A stretch of 64,000 nt of DNA from Aquamicrobium aerolatum DSM 21857 (GCF_900113935.1 NZ_FORF01000002.1:124001-188000); one strand, 5' to 3'; positions 29,495 through 38,795 are shown, counted from the first letter of the stretch. Notes: generated by a model not told the origin, from the letters alone. Translations and numbers: made by a program.

Positions 29495-30277
29495 ATGCGC
29501 GATGAGAAATCTGTGACTAGACCCGGCCAGACGACGACGCTTCACCAGACGATACTGCGAGAGATCGAAGGAAAGATCGTGTCCGGCGAATGGCCTCCCG
29601 GACATCGCTTGCCGTTCGAGGTCAATCTTGCCGAGCAATATGGCTGCTCGCGCATGACTGTGAACAAGGTGATGACCCAATTGGCCAAAGCTGGCCTGAT
29701 CGAACGTCATCGCAAGGCAGGAAGCTTTGTCACGGCACCTCGCGCGCAATCCGCGATCCTGGAAATTCACGATGTCGAGGGCGAGGTCCGATCTCTCGGC
29801 CTGCCCTATGCCTATGTCCTGAAAGCTCAGTCGCAAGGCAAAACGACTGCCGACGAGCGACTGCAGATGGAAATCGCGCGCGGCACTCTCCTGCGCAGGA
29901 TCGTCGCCGTACATATGGGCGGCGGAAAACCCTTCTGTCTGGAAGAGCGGCTGATCAACACGACCGTTGTGGCCGAAGCTGCCGATGTCGATTTTGAGCA
30001 AACACCGCCCGGCCCATGGCTGATCGCCCAAGTGCCATGGACAACGGCTGAGCATCGCATCAGCGCCATCAGTGCCTCAAGAGAAACTGCAAGGCTGCTC
30101 GACAAGCCGGCGGGAACCAGTTGTCTCGTCATTGAACGCAGAACCTGGAGTATGACGGGTGCGGTAACCTTTGTGCGCTTCACCTACCCCGGCGAGCTTC
30201 ACACGCTGGTGGCGCGTTTCACGCCTGCCCAAAGTGCGAATTCGGACGGAAGCAACCAAGCGCTCGACCGCGCCTGA
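29495..30277 (+). CDS. hutC: Histidine utilisation repressor HutC (GntR family)
   Basis: HutC (260 aa) is the urocanate-responsive repressor of hut genes. The N-terminal GntR winged helix (LHQTILREIEGKIVSGEWPPGHRLPFEVNLAEQYGCSRMTVNK, ~16-58) is followed by the UTRA effector domain (~95-235; PFCLEERLINTTV, TAEHRISAISASRETARLL, CLVIERRTWSMTG, FVRFTYPGELHTL), the arrangement of the HutC subfamily. It is co-transcribed with hutF, and an operator of matching type sits in the hutI/hutF region. Confidence 0.96.
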   Translation: MRDEKSVTRPGQTTTLHQTILREIEGKIVSGEWPPGHRLPFEVNLAEQYGCSRMTVNKVMTQLAKAGLIERHRKAGSFVTAPRAQSAILEIHDVEGEVRSLGLPYAYVLKAQSQGKTTADERLQMEIARGTLLRRIVAVHMGGGKPFCLEERLINTTVVAEAADVDFEQTPPGPWLIAQVPWTTAEHRISAISASRETARLLDKPAGTSCLVIERRTWSMTGAVTFVRFTYPGELHTLVARFTPAQSANSDGSNQALDRA

Positions 30278-30287
30278 GCGGTCAATG

Positions 30288-30998
30288 TCACAGGTATGAT
30301 GCTTGTAGATCGGCGCGCGGAGGCATTCTCCACCCTTCCCGCTGCGGCAGGTCTTCACTGGTGATGGCACAAAGCAGGTCGAAGACCTCCCATTCGGCCT
30401 TCACTTTCGGAGCAAGCCGCAATATCGGCGCGCCCAGCGCTCGCACCACATCGTTCAATTGCTGGACCGTGGTCGCCTCGACGACGACAACAGCAACCGC
30501 ACAAGCATCGCCGCCGACTGAATTCTGGTGAAAAACCTTGTATTGCGGCCTGGGCGTCGACAGTCCGAGCCTGAACGATGTCAGGGCGCCTCGCTTTAAT
30601 TGGTCCTGAAGCGGCTCGACTATCTGTTCGGCATCGGAAGCCCGTTCCAGCGGCAGGATCAACGTTGCGATCTTACCCGCAATACCTCGTCCGCCAGAGG
30701 CCACAAGCTCGCACGGATAGCGACGAAAATCGCTGAAATACTGGCGCATGCGCGCCGACCAGTCGCTCGGCTGATCGACAAGCTCCCTGTAGGCGGTTGT
30801 CTCAAGCACCTGCAGCGACTCGATTTCGTAGAGCGTGAAAAAGACACGCTCTCCTCCCTCCCCGCGCGCGTAGCGTCTGGCACCCAGAAATCCGGGAACA
30901 CTGACCCGCTCGGGCACATGCTCAAATGTGTGCCAGCACTCATACTCGTCAAGCAGTGATGGATCGAATTTATTCCACAATGGAAGAAATGCAGTCAT
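30288..30998 (-). CDS. Hypothetical protein with dimeric alpha-beta barrel (EthD/NIPSNAP-like) pattern
   Basis: I do not recognise a precise family for this 236-residue protein. The N-terminal stretch YECWHTFEHVPERVSVPGFLGARRY has the H-x4-H-x-PER-x-PGF arrangement seen in small EthD- and NIPSNAP-type ferredoxin-fold proteins, and a second weaker unit may occupy residues ~110-215. ATG 30998 is chosen (AGGATTG 6 nt upstream); a TTG at 31007 would overlap the upstream stop. It is the last gene after the Zn-alcohol dehydrogenase in the catabolic island, so an accessory or isomerase-like role is possible but unproven. Confidence 0.6.
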   Translation of the reverse strand: MTAFLPLWNKFDPSLLDEYECWHTFEHVPERVSVPGFLGARRYARGEGGERVFFTLYEIESLQVLETTAYRELVDQPSDWSARMRQYFSDFRRYPCELVASGGRGIAGKIATLILPLERASDAEQIVEPLQDQLKRGALTSFRLGLSTPRPQYKVFHQNSVGGDACAVAVVVVEATTVQQLNDVVRALGAPILRLAPKVKAEWEVFDLLCAITSEDLPQREGWRMPPRADLQASYL

Positions 30999-31003
30999 TC
31001 GTA

Positions 31004-32047
31004 TCAATCCTGCGGATGTTGAATGACGACTTTCGAGGCTGTCTTGGACTGCGCCAGATCAAACCCCTTTGCTGCATCCCCAAGATCAAACCGGTGGGTG
31101 ATCAAACCTCGAACGCGCTGCTGATTGGCAGCCAAGTAATCGACCACGCGACCCCAAGTTGCCAATGGCGAGCGATAGGAGCCACGCAACTGCTGGTGGT
31201 TACGGACAAGGACTGTCAGGTCGACGGAAGCCGGGCGGGGATGAATCCCGGCAATCACCATGATGCCGCGCTTTTTCAGACATGAAAGGGCTTCGGGCAC
31301 CACGTGCGGCGCTCCGGTCGCCTCGATCACAACATCAAAGCCGCCACGCTCCAGATATGAAGCCAGCGCATCGCGAAGAGACGATCCGGCAGTGTCGACG
31401 GTATTCTTGAAACCTATCGCGTTGAGCGTTGCCAAGCGCGGCCCGTCATTGTGGCCACAAATCACGATCTCGGAGGCTCCCGCCGCCTCACAAAACAGCG
31501 CGATGCCCTGGCCGATGAAACCAGGCCCAAGCACCAGTACCCGGTCGCCCGTCGCCACTTCGCCTGTATCGACAGCTTCCGCGCACACCGTCATTGGTTC
31601 CGTCAGCGCCGCGATCTCAAAATCCAATCCGGACGGCAGTGGCACGCAGTTGGCTTCTGGCACAGCGACATGGGAGGCAAACGCACCGTTGCGTCCGATA
31701 CCTATCCCACGCCGGCCGGTACAATTGTCCTCATCGCCGGCGCGACATGCCGCACAGGTTCCGCACAGAACGGAAGGGCGCGCGGTGACGTTCATGCCAA
31801 CCATGCCGTGGTCAACATTCGCGCCAACGGCGACGATCGTACCGGCAAATTCGTGACCGAGGGTCACCGGCATGGCGGACTGCATCGATTCATATCCAGG
31901 CGTCCAGGCCGCGATGTGCAGATCCGTTCCACAAATTCCCGTCGCCCGAACACGCACCAGAACTTCGTCGGGTGACAGCGTGGAAATTTCGGGGATTTGG
32001 CGCAATTCAAAGCCAGCGCCAGGCTGCATTTTCTGCAAGGCCAGCAT
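31004..32047 (-). CDS. Zinc-dependent medium-chain alcohol/polyol dehydrogenase
   Basis: This 347-residue MDR-family dehydrogenase has the catalytic zinc residues in VRATGICGTDLHI (Cys ~39) and LGHEFAG (His, Glu ~64-65), a structural zinc lobe CGTCAACRAGDEDNC (~96-110), and the NAD(P) fold VLVLGPGFIGQGIALF (~170-185). Members oxidise sorbitol, threonine, 2,3-butanediol or related secondary alcohols; the exact substrate cannot be deduced. It lies 80 bp after the ABC permease gene on the same strand; the intervening DNA has a GGCTC/GAGCC hairpin without a T tract, so read-through is likely. Confidence 0.9.
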   Translation of the reverse strand: MLALQKMQPGAGFELRQIPEISTLSPDEVLVRVRATGICGTDLHIAAWTPGYESMQSAMPVTLGHEFAGTIVAVGANVDHGMVGMNVTARPSVLCGTCAACRAGDEDNCTGRRGIGIGRNGAFASHVAVPEANCVPLPSGLDFEIAALTEPMTVCAEAVDTGEVATGDRVLVLGPGFIGQGIALFCEAAGASEIVICGHNDGPRLATLNAIGFKNTVDTAGSSLRDALASYLERGGFDVVIEATGAPHVVPEALSCLKKRGIMVIAGIHPRPASVDLTVLVRNHQQLRGSYRSPLATWGRVVDYLAANQQRVRGLITHRFDLGDAAKGFDLAQSKTASKVVIQHPQD

Positions 32048-32127
32048 CTTGGTACTTTCGGTTTGTTAAGCGGACGGCTCTTCGACTGGCAAGGAGCCGC
32101 CCGACAGGTGTCCGGGACTACCGCGGA

Positions 32128-32922
32128 TCAGCGCCAGCCCAGGAAACGTTTCTCGATCAATCCGATAAGCCAGTTCGTGACCAGACCCATCACGGACAGG
32201 ATCGTCACGCCGGCAAACAGGCGCTCAAGATCATACAGCGCCCCCGCCTCCAGAATGTAGGAGCCGACGCCATATTCCGCGCCAAGCATCTCGGCGGCCA
32301 CGAGCAGGATGATCGCAATGGAGATCGAAACGCGCAGACCGGACAAGATTGCCGGAAACGCACCGGGGAGCACGATCTTGCGTACGATCGACCACCACGA
32401 CAGGCCGAAACTCTGCCCCATGCGGATGAGGCTGCGATCCACATTGTCGACCGCGCCATAGGTCGCCACGACGGTCGGCGTAAAGGTTCCAAATGCGATC
32501 AGCGCATATTTGGACGTTTCGTCGATGCCAAACCAGATGACGAACAGCGGCAGCAGCGCGATCTTCGGGATCGGGAACAGCGCGGCGACCAGCGGGACAA
32601 GCCCAGCGCGCACGAGACTGAACAAGCCAATCAGCACACCCAGGCCAATGCCGGCGGCAATCCCCAGAGACGCGCCAACAACCAGACGATTCAGCGACGG
32701 CAACAGATGCTTCCAGAGCAGACCGGTGTTGTAAAGCTGGACCAGCGTCTCCAGAACCGCCGACGGATGCGGCAGTGTCAGGGAAGAGATGAAACCGCTG
32801 CGGGTTCCAAGCTCTGCGATGGCAATCAGCATGATGAACACAACAAGGCCCACGCCGCGCACATGCGTCGGCTCGAAGCCACGGCCCCGGAATTTAACCT
32901 TACGCACCACGGCATCAGACAT
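32128..32922 (-). CDS. ABC transporter permease, SsuC/TauC/NrtB type
   Basis: This 264-residue inner-membrane permease has about six hydrophobic helices and the family EAA loop (IRMGQSFGLSWWSIVRKIVLPGAFPAILSGLRVSI, ~155-190). It belongs to the BPD family used for aliphatic sulfonates, taurine, nitrate and aromatic carboxylates. Start ATG 32922 overlaps the ATPase stop by 8 bp. With the adjacent ATPase and binding protein it forms a complete importer; substrate unknown. Confidence 0.93.
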   Translation of the reverse strand: MSDAVVRKVKFRGRGFEPTHVRGVGLVVFIMLIAIAELGTRSGFISSLTLPHPSAVLETLVQLYNTGLLWKHLLPSLNRLVVGASLGIAAGIGLGVLIGLFSLVRAGLVPLVAALFPIPKIALLPLFVIWFGIDETSKYALIAFGTFTPTVVATYGAVDNVDRSLIRMGQSFGLSWWSIVRKIVLPGAFPAILSGLRVSISIAIILLVAAEMLGAEYGVGSYILEAGALYDLERLFAGVTILSVMGLVTNWLIGLIEKRFLGWR

Positions 32923-33682
32923 TGAGCAACTCCTGATCTGCAGCCGCAGCCTCTTCGCGCATCAGCTCCCACAGTTCCTGCTGCTTGGCTTCAAGCTCGA
33001 CATTCGCAAGCGCTCGTTCATCGAGCGGCATGTCGATATCGACAATAGCGCGGATACGGCCCGGACGGCGCGACAGAACAACAATGCGATGGCCAAGGCG
33101 GACAGCTTCGGCAAGATTGTGCGTGACATAGACGGCAGTGAATGGCTGGCGCGTCCACAACCCGACAAGATCATCCATCAGCAATTCGCGCGTCTGGCTA
33201 TCCAGCGCCGACAGGGGCTCGTCCATCAACATGACAGCCGGGCGCACGGCAAGAGCGCGGGCAATCGCCACGCGCTGTTTCATGCCGCCGGACAGCTGTT
33301 TTGGCAGCGCCGTGCGGAAATCAGACAGCCTTGTGCGGGCAAGCACATCCGTCACAATCTTGTCCATCTCGCTGCCGCTGATGCCATGGTCTTCCAGCAC
33401 CAGCTTGATATTGCCCTCAACCGTACGCCAGGGCAGCAAAGCGAAGTGCTGGAAGACATAGGTCAAAGGATTGAGCGAGTCGCTATCGGGCTCACCAATC
33501 TGAAGGACGGAACCGGATGTTGGCTGTTCGAGCCCCCCGAGAAACCGCAACAGCGTCGACTTTCCGCAACCGGAAGGGCCGATGAGACAGACAATCTGCC
33601 CCTGAGGGATGTCGAGCGAAATATCACGCAAGACCTCTACTGAACCATAAGTATGGCTGACTTTGTCGATCCGCAAATCCAT
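32915..33682 (-). CDS. ABC transporter ATP-binding protein, SsuB/TauB type
   Basis: This 255-residue ATPase energises the neighbouring importer. Walker A GPSGCGKS (~36-43), the Q-loop YVFQHFALLPW, signature LSGGMKQRVAIARAL (~130-144), Walker B VMLMDEPLSALD and the H-loop VYVTHNLAEAV are all intact. The FQ-x-LLPW Q-loop form is characteristic of the nitrate/sulfonate/taurine subfamily. Ribosome site CTGGAG precedes ATG 33682; an intercistronic hairpin separates it from the binding-protein gene. Confidence 0.95.
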   Translation of the reverse strand: MDLRIDKVSHTYGSVEVLRDISLDIPQGQIVCLIGPSGCGKSTLLRFLGGLEQPTSGSVLQIGEPDSDSLNPLTYVFQHFALLPWRTVEGNIKLVLEDHGISGSEMDKIVTDVLARTRLSDFRTALPKQLSGGMKQRVAIARALAVRPAVMLMDEPLSALDSQTRELLMDDLVGLWTRQPFTAVYVTHNLAEAVRLGHRIVVLSRRPGRIRAIVDIDMPLDERALANVELEAKQQELWELMREEAAAADQELLNV

Positions 33683-33695
33683 GGCGAACTCCAGC

Positions 33696-33716
33696 GGAGG
33701 CCCGTTACGGGCCTCC
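33696..33716 (-). other. Intercistronic hairpin between binding-protein and ATPase genes
   Basis: A perfect 9-bp stem (GGAGGCCCG / CGGGCCTCC) with a 3-nt loop follows the binding-protein gene without a T run on the minus strand. Such structures usually stabilise the upstream mRNA 3' end, allowing more binding protein than ATPase/permease. Confidence 0.6.
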
Positions 33717-33741
33717 CGCGATTTTCAATAATGTCGAAAGA

Positions 33742-34770
33742 TCAGAGAATTTCGACGTAGGAAGTGTCGAAAAGCATCTCTGGCGTAATGGTGTCCTTGA
33801 CCATGCCTTCCGACTTGAACCAGTCCAGCTGCTCGGTGACCGAGCCTAGCGACATTGCCAGGTTGTTGTTGATGCGCATCGAGCCTTCAACCAGATTTGT
33901 CTTGGCCTGCTCGAATGGGAGATCCGCCTCGACATATTTGTGAACGATCTTGGCGAGTGCATCGACGTCTTCGGCTGAAGCGGTCTTGTCGACGAACGCC
34001 GCGTTGTAGTCGGCGACGGCCTTCGAATAAGCGCGGATGAAGGCCTCGGTCTTCTCACGCTCATTGGCCGCGTTGTTGGTCGACGTGAACACCGTCGTCA
34101 CCTGGTAGTCAGGTGCGTAATCGGAAACCAGACCAATCTGCTTGGCTGCGCCGTCAGCAATGAGCTTCTTGGCGATGCTCGGCTGGATCGCCCAGGCGTC
34201 GATCTGACCCGACGACAGTGCACCAACAACTGCGCCGACCTTCTGCAACGGACGCAGGCTGATCTCGGACAACGGAATGTTGTTGGCCTGTGCGATCTTG
34301 TGCGCCATGAAATGGAAGGACGAACCGGTCGTGGTGATGCCGAAGGACTTGCCTGCCAGCTCCTTAGGCGAGGTCAGACCGGCTTCATAAGCCTTGTTCG
34401 AGGCGAGAATAATCGCACCGACGAGACCCTTCTCTTCGGTCAGAGCGCCGCCGATAACCTTGATGACCTCTTTTTCAGCGAGGCTGATCAGGCCGCCGCT
34501 CATCGCGGTCACGCCATAGTCAGCATCGCCCGAGGCGATGGCAACGGCCATCGGCTGAGCTGCTTCAAAGTACTTCAGCTCAACATCCAGACCTTCGTCC
34601 TTGTAGTATCCGCGCTCGAACGCAATGAAGCTGGGCGCATGGCTGGCCAGCCGGATCACGCCCAGATTGACTTTCATCTCTGCACGGGCAGGCACGCCAA
34701 ACCCGACCACCGCAGCGGCAGCACCGGCGCTCAGAAGAGCCTGACGACGAGTCAATGTGAACTTGTTCAT
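33742..34770 (-). CDS. ABC transporter periplasmic substrate-binding protein (SsuA/NMT1 family)
   Basis: This 342-residue binding protein has a signal peptide with a twin-arginine-like start (LTRRQALLSAGAAAA) and a likely cut after PARA (~30). The mature part matches the NMT1/SsuA fold: LGVIRLASHAPSFIAFERGYYKDEGLDVEL, AVAIASGDADYGVTA, GKSFGITTTGSS, LSSGQIDAWAIQPSIAKKL. Such proteins bind sulfonates, nitrate, pyrimidine precursors or aromatic acids; none can be selected from sequence. It heads the transporter operon, 94 bp after the LysR gene. Confidence 0.92.
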   Translation of the reverse strand: MNKFTLTRRQALLSAGAAAAVVGFGVPARAEMKVNLGVIRLASHAPSFIAFERGYYKDEGLDVELKYFEAAQPMAVAIASGDADYGVTAMSGGLISLAEKEVIKVIGGALTEEKGLVGAIILASNKAYEAGLTSPKELAGKSFGITTTGSSFHFMAHKIAQANNIPLSEISLRPLQKVGAVVGALSSGQIDAWAIQPSIAKKLIADGAAKQIGLVSDYAPDYQVTTVFTSTNNAANEREKTEAFIRAYSKAVADYNAAFVDKTASAEDVDALAKIVHKYVEADLPFEQAKTNLVEGSMRINNNLAMSLGSVTEQLDWFKSEGMVKDTITPEMLFDTSYVEIL

Positions 34771-34864
34771 GTAACTTTCCTTCCTAAGTTTAACCTCTTT
34801 GGGTCATTAGACGGCGTTGTTGCCAGTTACAACGCGCACCATCAATAACCGAATTGCTTACTTG

Positions 34865-35839
34865 TCATGCCCTCAAGGCATAGCTTTGGCATTCATCTCC
34901 CGGTGTCTTCTCCTCCAGCCTTTTTCGCAGAATATGAATCAGGTTCTTCAAATTATTGGAACGCGGACGCATGCGGTTCCAGAGAACAGAAACCTGAAAA
35001 GATGGCGGATCCAGCAGGGGCCTGACGACGACCCCGTCGCCGATCGGCCCCATCACGGCGAGCGCATCGACAAGGGCGATACCCATCCCCTGATTGGCCA
35101 GCGCCAGTGCCGTGTCAGAAAAGCGTACCACGGCCTTGATGTTCACGTTAACCGAGGTCGTCTTGAGATATTTGTCGATCACGGCGTGATGCGCGCCAAA
35201 ATCGGGAAAAGCAATAAAATCAACACCTTCCAGATCGGCCGCTGAAAGCGTCTCGCGATCTGCAAGAGGATGCGAGCTTGGTACGACCGCAACAAGCCGT
35301 GCTGTTCCGACCCGCTCGCTGCCGATCAGGGGATGGTCGACCTCAGCGATCGTGACAATCGCTTCGCCGCGTCCGCTCACCAGATAGTCATCCATCTGGT
35401 CCACCGACAGAACATCGAAAAACAGCTCCAGCGAGGGAACTCTGACGGAAAGCGCCTTCAACGCCTGGGGCACCAGCGCACGGGCGGGACTTGCCGTTGC
35501 ACCGACGCGAAAAACCGCCGCTTCTCCGCCGATAATGCGCGAAATCTGTCCCGAAAGACCAGAAATCTGTCGTACGATCCCGTCAATCTCAGCGAAAATC
35601 AGCAGCGCTTCCGAGGTTGGGATCAACCCGCCTCGTTCTCGTGCAAACAGTTCGATCCCAAGAAGATCCTCCATTCTTCGAATGGTGCGGCTCAGCGAAG
35701 GCTGAGATACATTGAGAACCTTGGACGCCGCCGTGATCGAGCGGGCCAGAACAACCGCGTGAAACACCTCGATTTGTCGCAGGCTCAGTGCCGGTTCGGC
35801 CCCATTTGAAGATGGTTCGTCCCGAGCTTCCTGCTTCAT
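34865..35839 (-). CDS. LysR family transcriptional regulator
   Basis: This 324-residue regulator has the LysR winged helix (LSLRQIEVFHAVVLARSITAASKVLNVSQPSLSRTIRRMEDLLG, ~19-62) and an effector domain from ~105 (FRVGATASPARALVPQALKAL, GVDFIAFPDFGAHHAVIDKYL). ATG 35839 is 1 bp after the hydrolase stop (TGAGATG), so unusually the regulator is embedded inside the catabolic operon it probably controls. The effector domain resembles that of the other LysR in this island (plus strand, 41055), suggesting related inducers. Identity of the inducer is unknown. Confidence 0.92.
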   Translation of the reverse strand: MKQEARDEPSSNGAEPALSLRQIEVFHAVVLARSITAASKVLNVSQPSLSRTIRRMEDLLGIELFARERGGLIPTSEALLIFAEIDGIVRQISGLSGQISRIIGGEAAVFRVGATASPARALVPQALKALSVRVPSLELFFDVLSVDQMDDYLVSGRGEAIVTIAEVDHPLIGSERVGTARLVAVVPSSHPLADRETLSAADLEGVDFIAFPDFGAHHAVIDKYLKTTSVNVNIKAVVRFSDTALALANQGMGIALVDALAVMGPIGDGVVVRPLLDPPSFQVSVLWNRMRPRSNNLKNLIHILRKRLEEKTPGDECQSYALRA

Positions 35840-35840
35840 C

Positions 35841-36734
35841 TCAGTTTCGCTCCAGAAACGGAATGAGGTCAGCAAGAACGTCGGCGGCGGCATTTTCGGC
35901 TAGCAGGTGGCCCCCTGCCAAACCACGCCCCGAGACATCGGCAGCCCACTGTCGCCAGATATCAATCGGGATTCGGCCGCCGCCGAACGTTCTGCCTTCT
36001 TCCCACAGCACCAGCACCGGCTGAGCCAGCATTCTGCCGCTGCTGCGGTCATCCAGATCCAGGCGCTCGTCACTACCCGCACCGGACCGATAGTCCTCAC
36101 ACATTGCATGGCGCACTGACGGCTCCCGAAATGCCCGCCGATATTCGGCAAGCGCGACAGGATGCAGCCGTTCGAGGCCACCGCTCATTTTTTCCAGCGT
36201 AAGGTCGAGGAAATAGTCCGGGTCGGCAGACAACAGCCTTTCTGGCAGGTCGTGAGGCTGCGCGAGCATGTACCAATGGAATGCACCCATGCCGAAATTC
36301 TTGTCGGCCCCCCTCCACATCTCTGAGGTGGGAACAACCGCAAGGGAAGCGAATGCGCGCACGGAATCGGGCAAGTCCAACGCCATGCGATAGCCCACCC
36401 GGCCACCACGGTCGTGCCCGACCACTGCGTAATTCTGATATCCCAGCGACATCATCAGCTCGTGGAGCTGGGCACCCATCCAGCGTTTGCTGCCCCAATC
36501 CTGCGGAGGGTCGATAACGCGGCTGTCACCATAGCCCGGAAGATCCGGTGCAATGACCGTGAATTTTTCAGCGAGCGGCCCGGCGACACGATGCCATGCC
36601 GCCTTGGTTTGTGGATAGCCATGAAGCAGCAGCACCGGTGCGCCCGCCCCACCCACGACCGCGGACAGGCGTGCACCGGAGGTCTCGACCTCGACAGAGC
36701 GAAAATTCGGGAAGAGAGTTTCTGCGGCGTTCAT
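35841..36734 (-). CDS. Alpha/beta hydrolase, haloacetate dehalogenase family
   Basis: This 297-residue alpha/beta hydrolase has the oxyanion HGYP (38-41), the nucleophile region GHDRGGR with Asp108 and the two arginines, HWY at 153-155, EYRRAF, the CEDYR segment, and catalytic His276 in GGHLLAEN. This set is that of fluoroacetate/haloacetate dehalogenases, in which the arginines bind a carboxylate; epoxide hydrolases share only part of it. A dehalogenase activity is therefore possible, but many relatives hydrolyse other substrates. ATG 36734 is preferred; GTG 36758 would overlap the NIPSNAP gene. Confidence 0.85.
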   Translation of the reverse strand: MNAAETLFPNFRSVEVETSGARLSAVVGGAGAPVLLLHGYPQTKAAWHRVAGPLAEKFTVIAPDLPGYGDSRVIDPPQDWGSKRWMGAQLHELMMSLGYQNYAVVGHDRGGRVGYRMALDLPDSVRAFASLAVVPTSEMWRGADKNFGMGAFHWYMLAQPHDLPERLLSADPDYFLDLTLEKMSGGLERLHPVALAEYRRAFREPSVRHAMCEDYRSGAGSDERLDLDDRSSGRMLAQPVLVLWEEGRTFGGGRIPIDIWRQWAADVSGRGLAGGHLLAENAAADVLADLIPFLERN

Positions 36735-36754
36735 GCTGTCCGTTTCAAGTTGCT

Positions 36755-37075
36755 TCACGCCAAGGGCGAAAAATCGGTTGGCTTGAGAATTGTTGATTTC
36801 AGCTCGACAACTGCGTCGAGTTCCTTGTTCTTTGCGCCAAACTCGGCCCAGCGTGGGTCTGCAGCCATGCGCGCGCGACGCTCTGCACGGTCATCAAGGC
36901 TTTCATATGCCCAGATATGGACCACCTGATTGGCTGTTCCAAACTCTGTGGTGAAAAATCCGACCAGATTGCCAAGATATTCCTGTTGCACCGCCAGAGC
37001 ATGGTTCTTGTAGAGCGCCAGCCAGTCGGGCATCCGGGTCGGCCGCAGCGTGTAGGTTCTCATTTCGTAGATCAT
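36755..37075 (-). CDS. NIPSNAP family protein
   Basis: This 106-residue single-domain protein matches NIPSNAP: MIYEMRTYTLRPTRMPDWLALY at the start, VGFFTTEFGTANQVVHIWAYESLDDRAERRARMAADPRW in the middle. NIPSNAP proteins are ferredoxin-like dimers of unknown catalytic role that recur in degradative operons. ATG 37075 is chosen, 4 bp after the stop of the FAD enzyme; the frame open to 37189 lies inside that gene. Confidence 0.9.
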   Translation of the reverse strand: MIYEMRTYTLRPTRMPDWLALYKNHALAVQQEYLGNLVGFFTTEFGTANQVVHIWAYESLDDRAERRARMAADPRWAEFGAKNKELDAVVELKSTILKPTDFSPLA

Positions 37076-37079
37076 CTGA

Positions 37080-38795
37080 TCATCCCTCCTGAACTTGATC
37101 TTGTAGCCGCGCGACTGCGTCCTTCGCGGCGATGTAACCGAATGTGAGTGCAGGCCCGAGCGTAATGCCGGGGCCAGGATAGGTTCCATTCATGATGGAA
37201 TTCATGTCGTTGCCTGCAGCGTAAAGCCCGGGAATCGGCCGACCTTCGAGATCAATCGCGCGTGCCGCACTGTCTGTACAGATTCCGCGCGCCGACCCAA
37301 GATCTCCTGTCATCAATTTCACGGCATAAAACGGCGCCTGTGCAACCGGTGCAAGGCACGGGTTGGGCCGATGGCCTGCATCGCCCATCGAGCGGTTGTA
37401 CGAACTGCTGCCCTTGCCGAACTCGCCATCGACGCCTGTTTCCGCCGCAGAATTGTAACGGGTAACCGTGTCCGCAAGCGCGGCGGCTGGAACGCCGATA
37501 TGTCTCGCCAGTTCTTCGATGGTATCGGCCTTGATGAGATAGCCGTTCCTGACCAGCGCAGTGTTCGACCCGGGAGCCGGTCGAGCCAGCCCCATTCCAT
37601 ATGCCGCCAGCGCCTTGGCATCACAAATCAGGTAGCAAGGCGAGTTTCGTTGCGGATCACTCTGCATTGCCATCACAAAACGATGATAGGAATCCGCCTC
37701 GTTCACGAAACGGCGTCCCTCCTTGTTCACGGCAATGAGGCCCGGCTTGGCGCGATCCGTCACCAGATGCGGAAACTTTTCCTCAGTCCCGTCGGGTTTG
37801 ACCATCACCGAGATGGGCGCCCAATAGAAATTCGAGACCAGCCCCTCGCCCATGGCCGCCCCGGCCTGCGCCGCGAAACGAAGCCCTTCCCCGACATTCG
37901 CCTGCGGTGACATCGAGCGATGATCATTGCTGGTCGCCGGGCGCCATTTCCCAGCATCGCCGGAAGCACCAAATCCACCAGTCGCCAACACCACACCCGC
38001 CCGAGCGCGGATCTCGCGCTCACCATTTTCGGAGGCAATGACGATGCCCCGCACCACGCCATCGTCGACGATCAACCTGTGTGTCGACACATTCGTGCGC
38101 AGATCCACTCCAAGGTCCATCACTGAACGCGCCAGCCTCGCCATCAGTGCGTTGCCGACAACAAGTCGCGTGCCGCGAGAATGGGAGATCCGGTCTTTGA
38201 GATAGCCGAGGATCAGTCTGGTACAGTGCGCCAACGACGTGAATGAGCGACGCATGTTGAGAAAATGCTGAATATCGACACGGTTGACCATCATGCCGCC
38301 GAAGAGCAGCATTCCTTCCGGCGGCTTGCGAAGTTCAGCGAAACGCGCGCCCAGCCAACTGCCGTCATATTCGACAATCTCGAGTGCCCGACCACCCTCC
38401 GACGCACCATCGATCTCCATATGGTAGTCAGGCGAAACTGGTCTCACTCGAAATTCCAGCTCGGTGTTTTGTTCCAGATAGGCCAGCGCCTCTGCACCGC
38501 GCGCAAGAAATGCGTCAATCAAATGGGTGTGGGCACCGTCGCCAGCGAGCTTCATCAGAAATTTACGCGCTGTCTCAAGCGAGCTATCCAGTTGCGCTTC
38601 GATGGCTTGGGCCGTGCCCGGAATCCAGATTGTTCCACCTGAAATTGCCGAAGCGCCACCGAAGTGCCGGTCTTTTTCTGCAACAAGAACCCTGAATCCG
38701 TGGCTGGCGGCGGTAGCTGCAGCGGCCAGGCCTGCGGCTCCACTTCCCAGCACGATTAAATCGTAATTGTCTGAAACCGCAGCCGCAGGCTCCAT
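37080..38795 (-). CDS. FAD-dependent dehydrogenase, fumarate reductase/3-ketosteroid delta1-dehydrogenase family
   Basis: This 571-residue flavoprotein has the N-terminal dinucleotide motif VLGSGAAGLAAAATAASHG (~15-33), the FAD segment FGGASAISGGTIWIPG (~48-63), a mid-protein VVLATGGFG, and the C-terminal GPGITLGPALTFGYIAAKDA, matching the FAD_binding_2 family that includes fumarate reductases and KstD-type dehydrogenases. It probably introduces or reduces a C=C bond next to a carbonyl in the unknown substrate of this operon. ATG 38795 has GGAGAG 7 nt upstream; the TTG at 38822 is rejected. Confidence 0.85.
   Translation of the reverse strand: MEPAAAVSDNYDLIVLGSGAAGLAAAATAASHGFRVLVAEKDRHFGGASAISGGTIWIPGTAQAIEAQLDSSLETARKFLMKLAGDGAHTHLIDAFLARGAEALAYLEQNTELEFRVRPVSPDYHMEIDGASEGGRALEIVEYDGSWLGARFAELRKPPEGMLLFGGMMVNRVDIQHFLNMRRSFTSLAHCTRLILGYLKDRISHSRGTRLVVGNALMARLARSVMDLGVDLRTNVSTHRLIVDDGVVRGIVIASENGEREIRARAGVVLATGGFGASGDAGKWRPATSNDHRSMSPQANVGEGLRFAAQAGAAMGEGLVSNFYWAPISVMVKPDGTEEKFPHLVTDRAKPGLIAVNKEGRRFVNEADSYHRFVMAMQSDPQRNSPCYLICDAKALAAYGMGLARPAPGSNTALVRNGYLIKADTIEELARHIGVPAAALADTVTRYNSAAETGVDGEFGKGSSSYNRSMGDAGHRPNPCLAPVAQAPFYAVKLMTGDLGSARGICTDSAARAIDLEGRPIPGLYAAGNDMNSIMNGTYPGPGITLGPALTFGYIAAKDAVARLQDQVQEG

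Noticed and set aside
32048-32127. GGCTC/GAGCC hairpin between the Zn-alcohol dehydrogenase and the permease as a terminator
   Set aside because: The stem is short and lacks a T run on the minus strand, so it cannot be called an intrinsic terminator.
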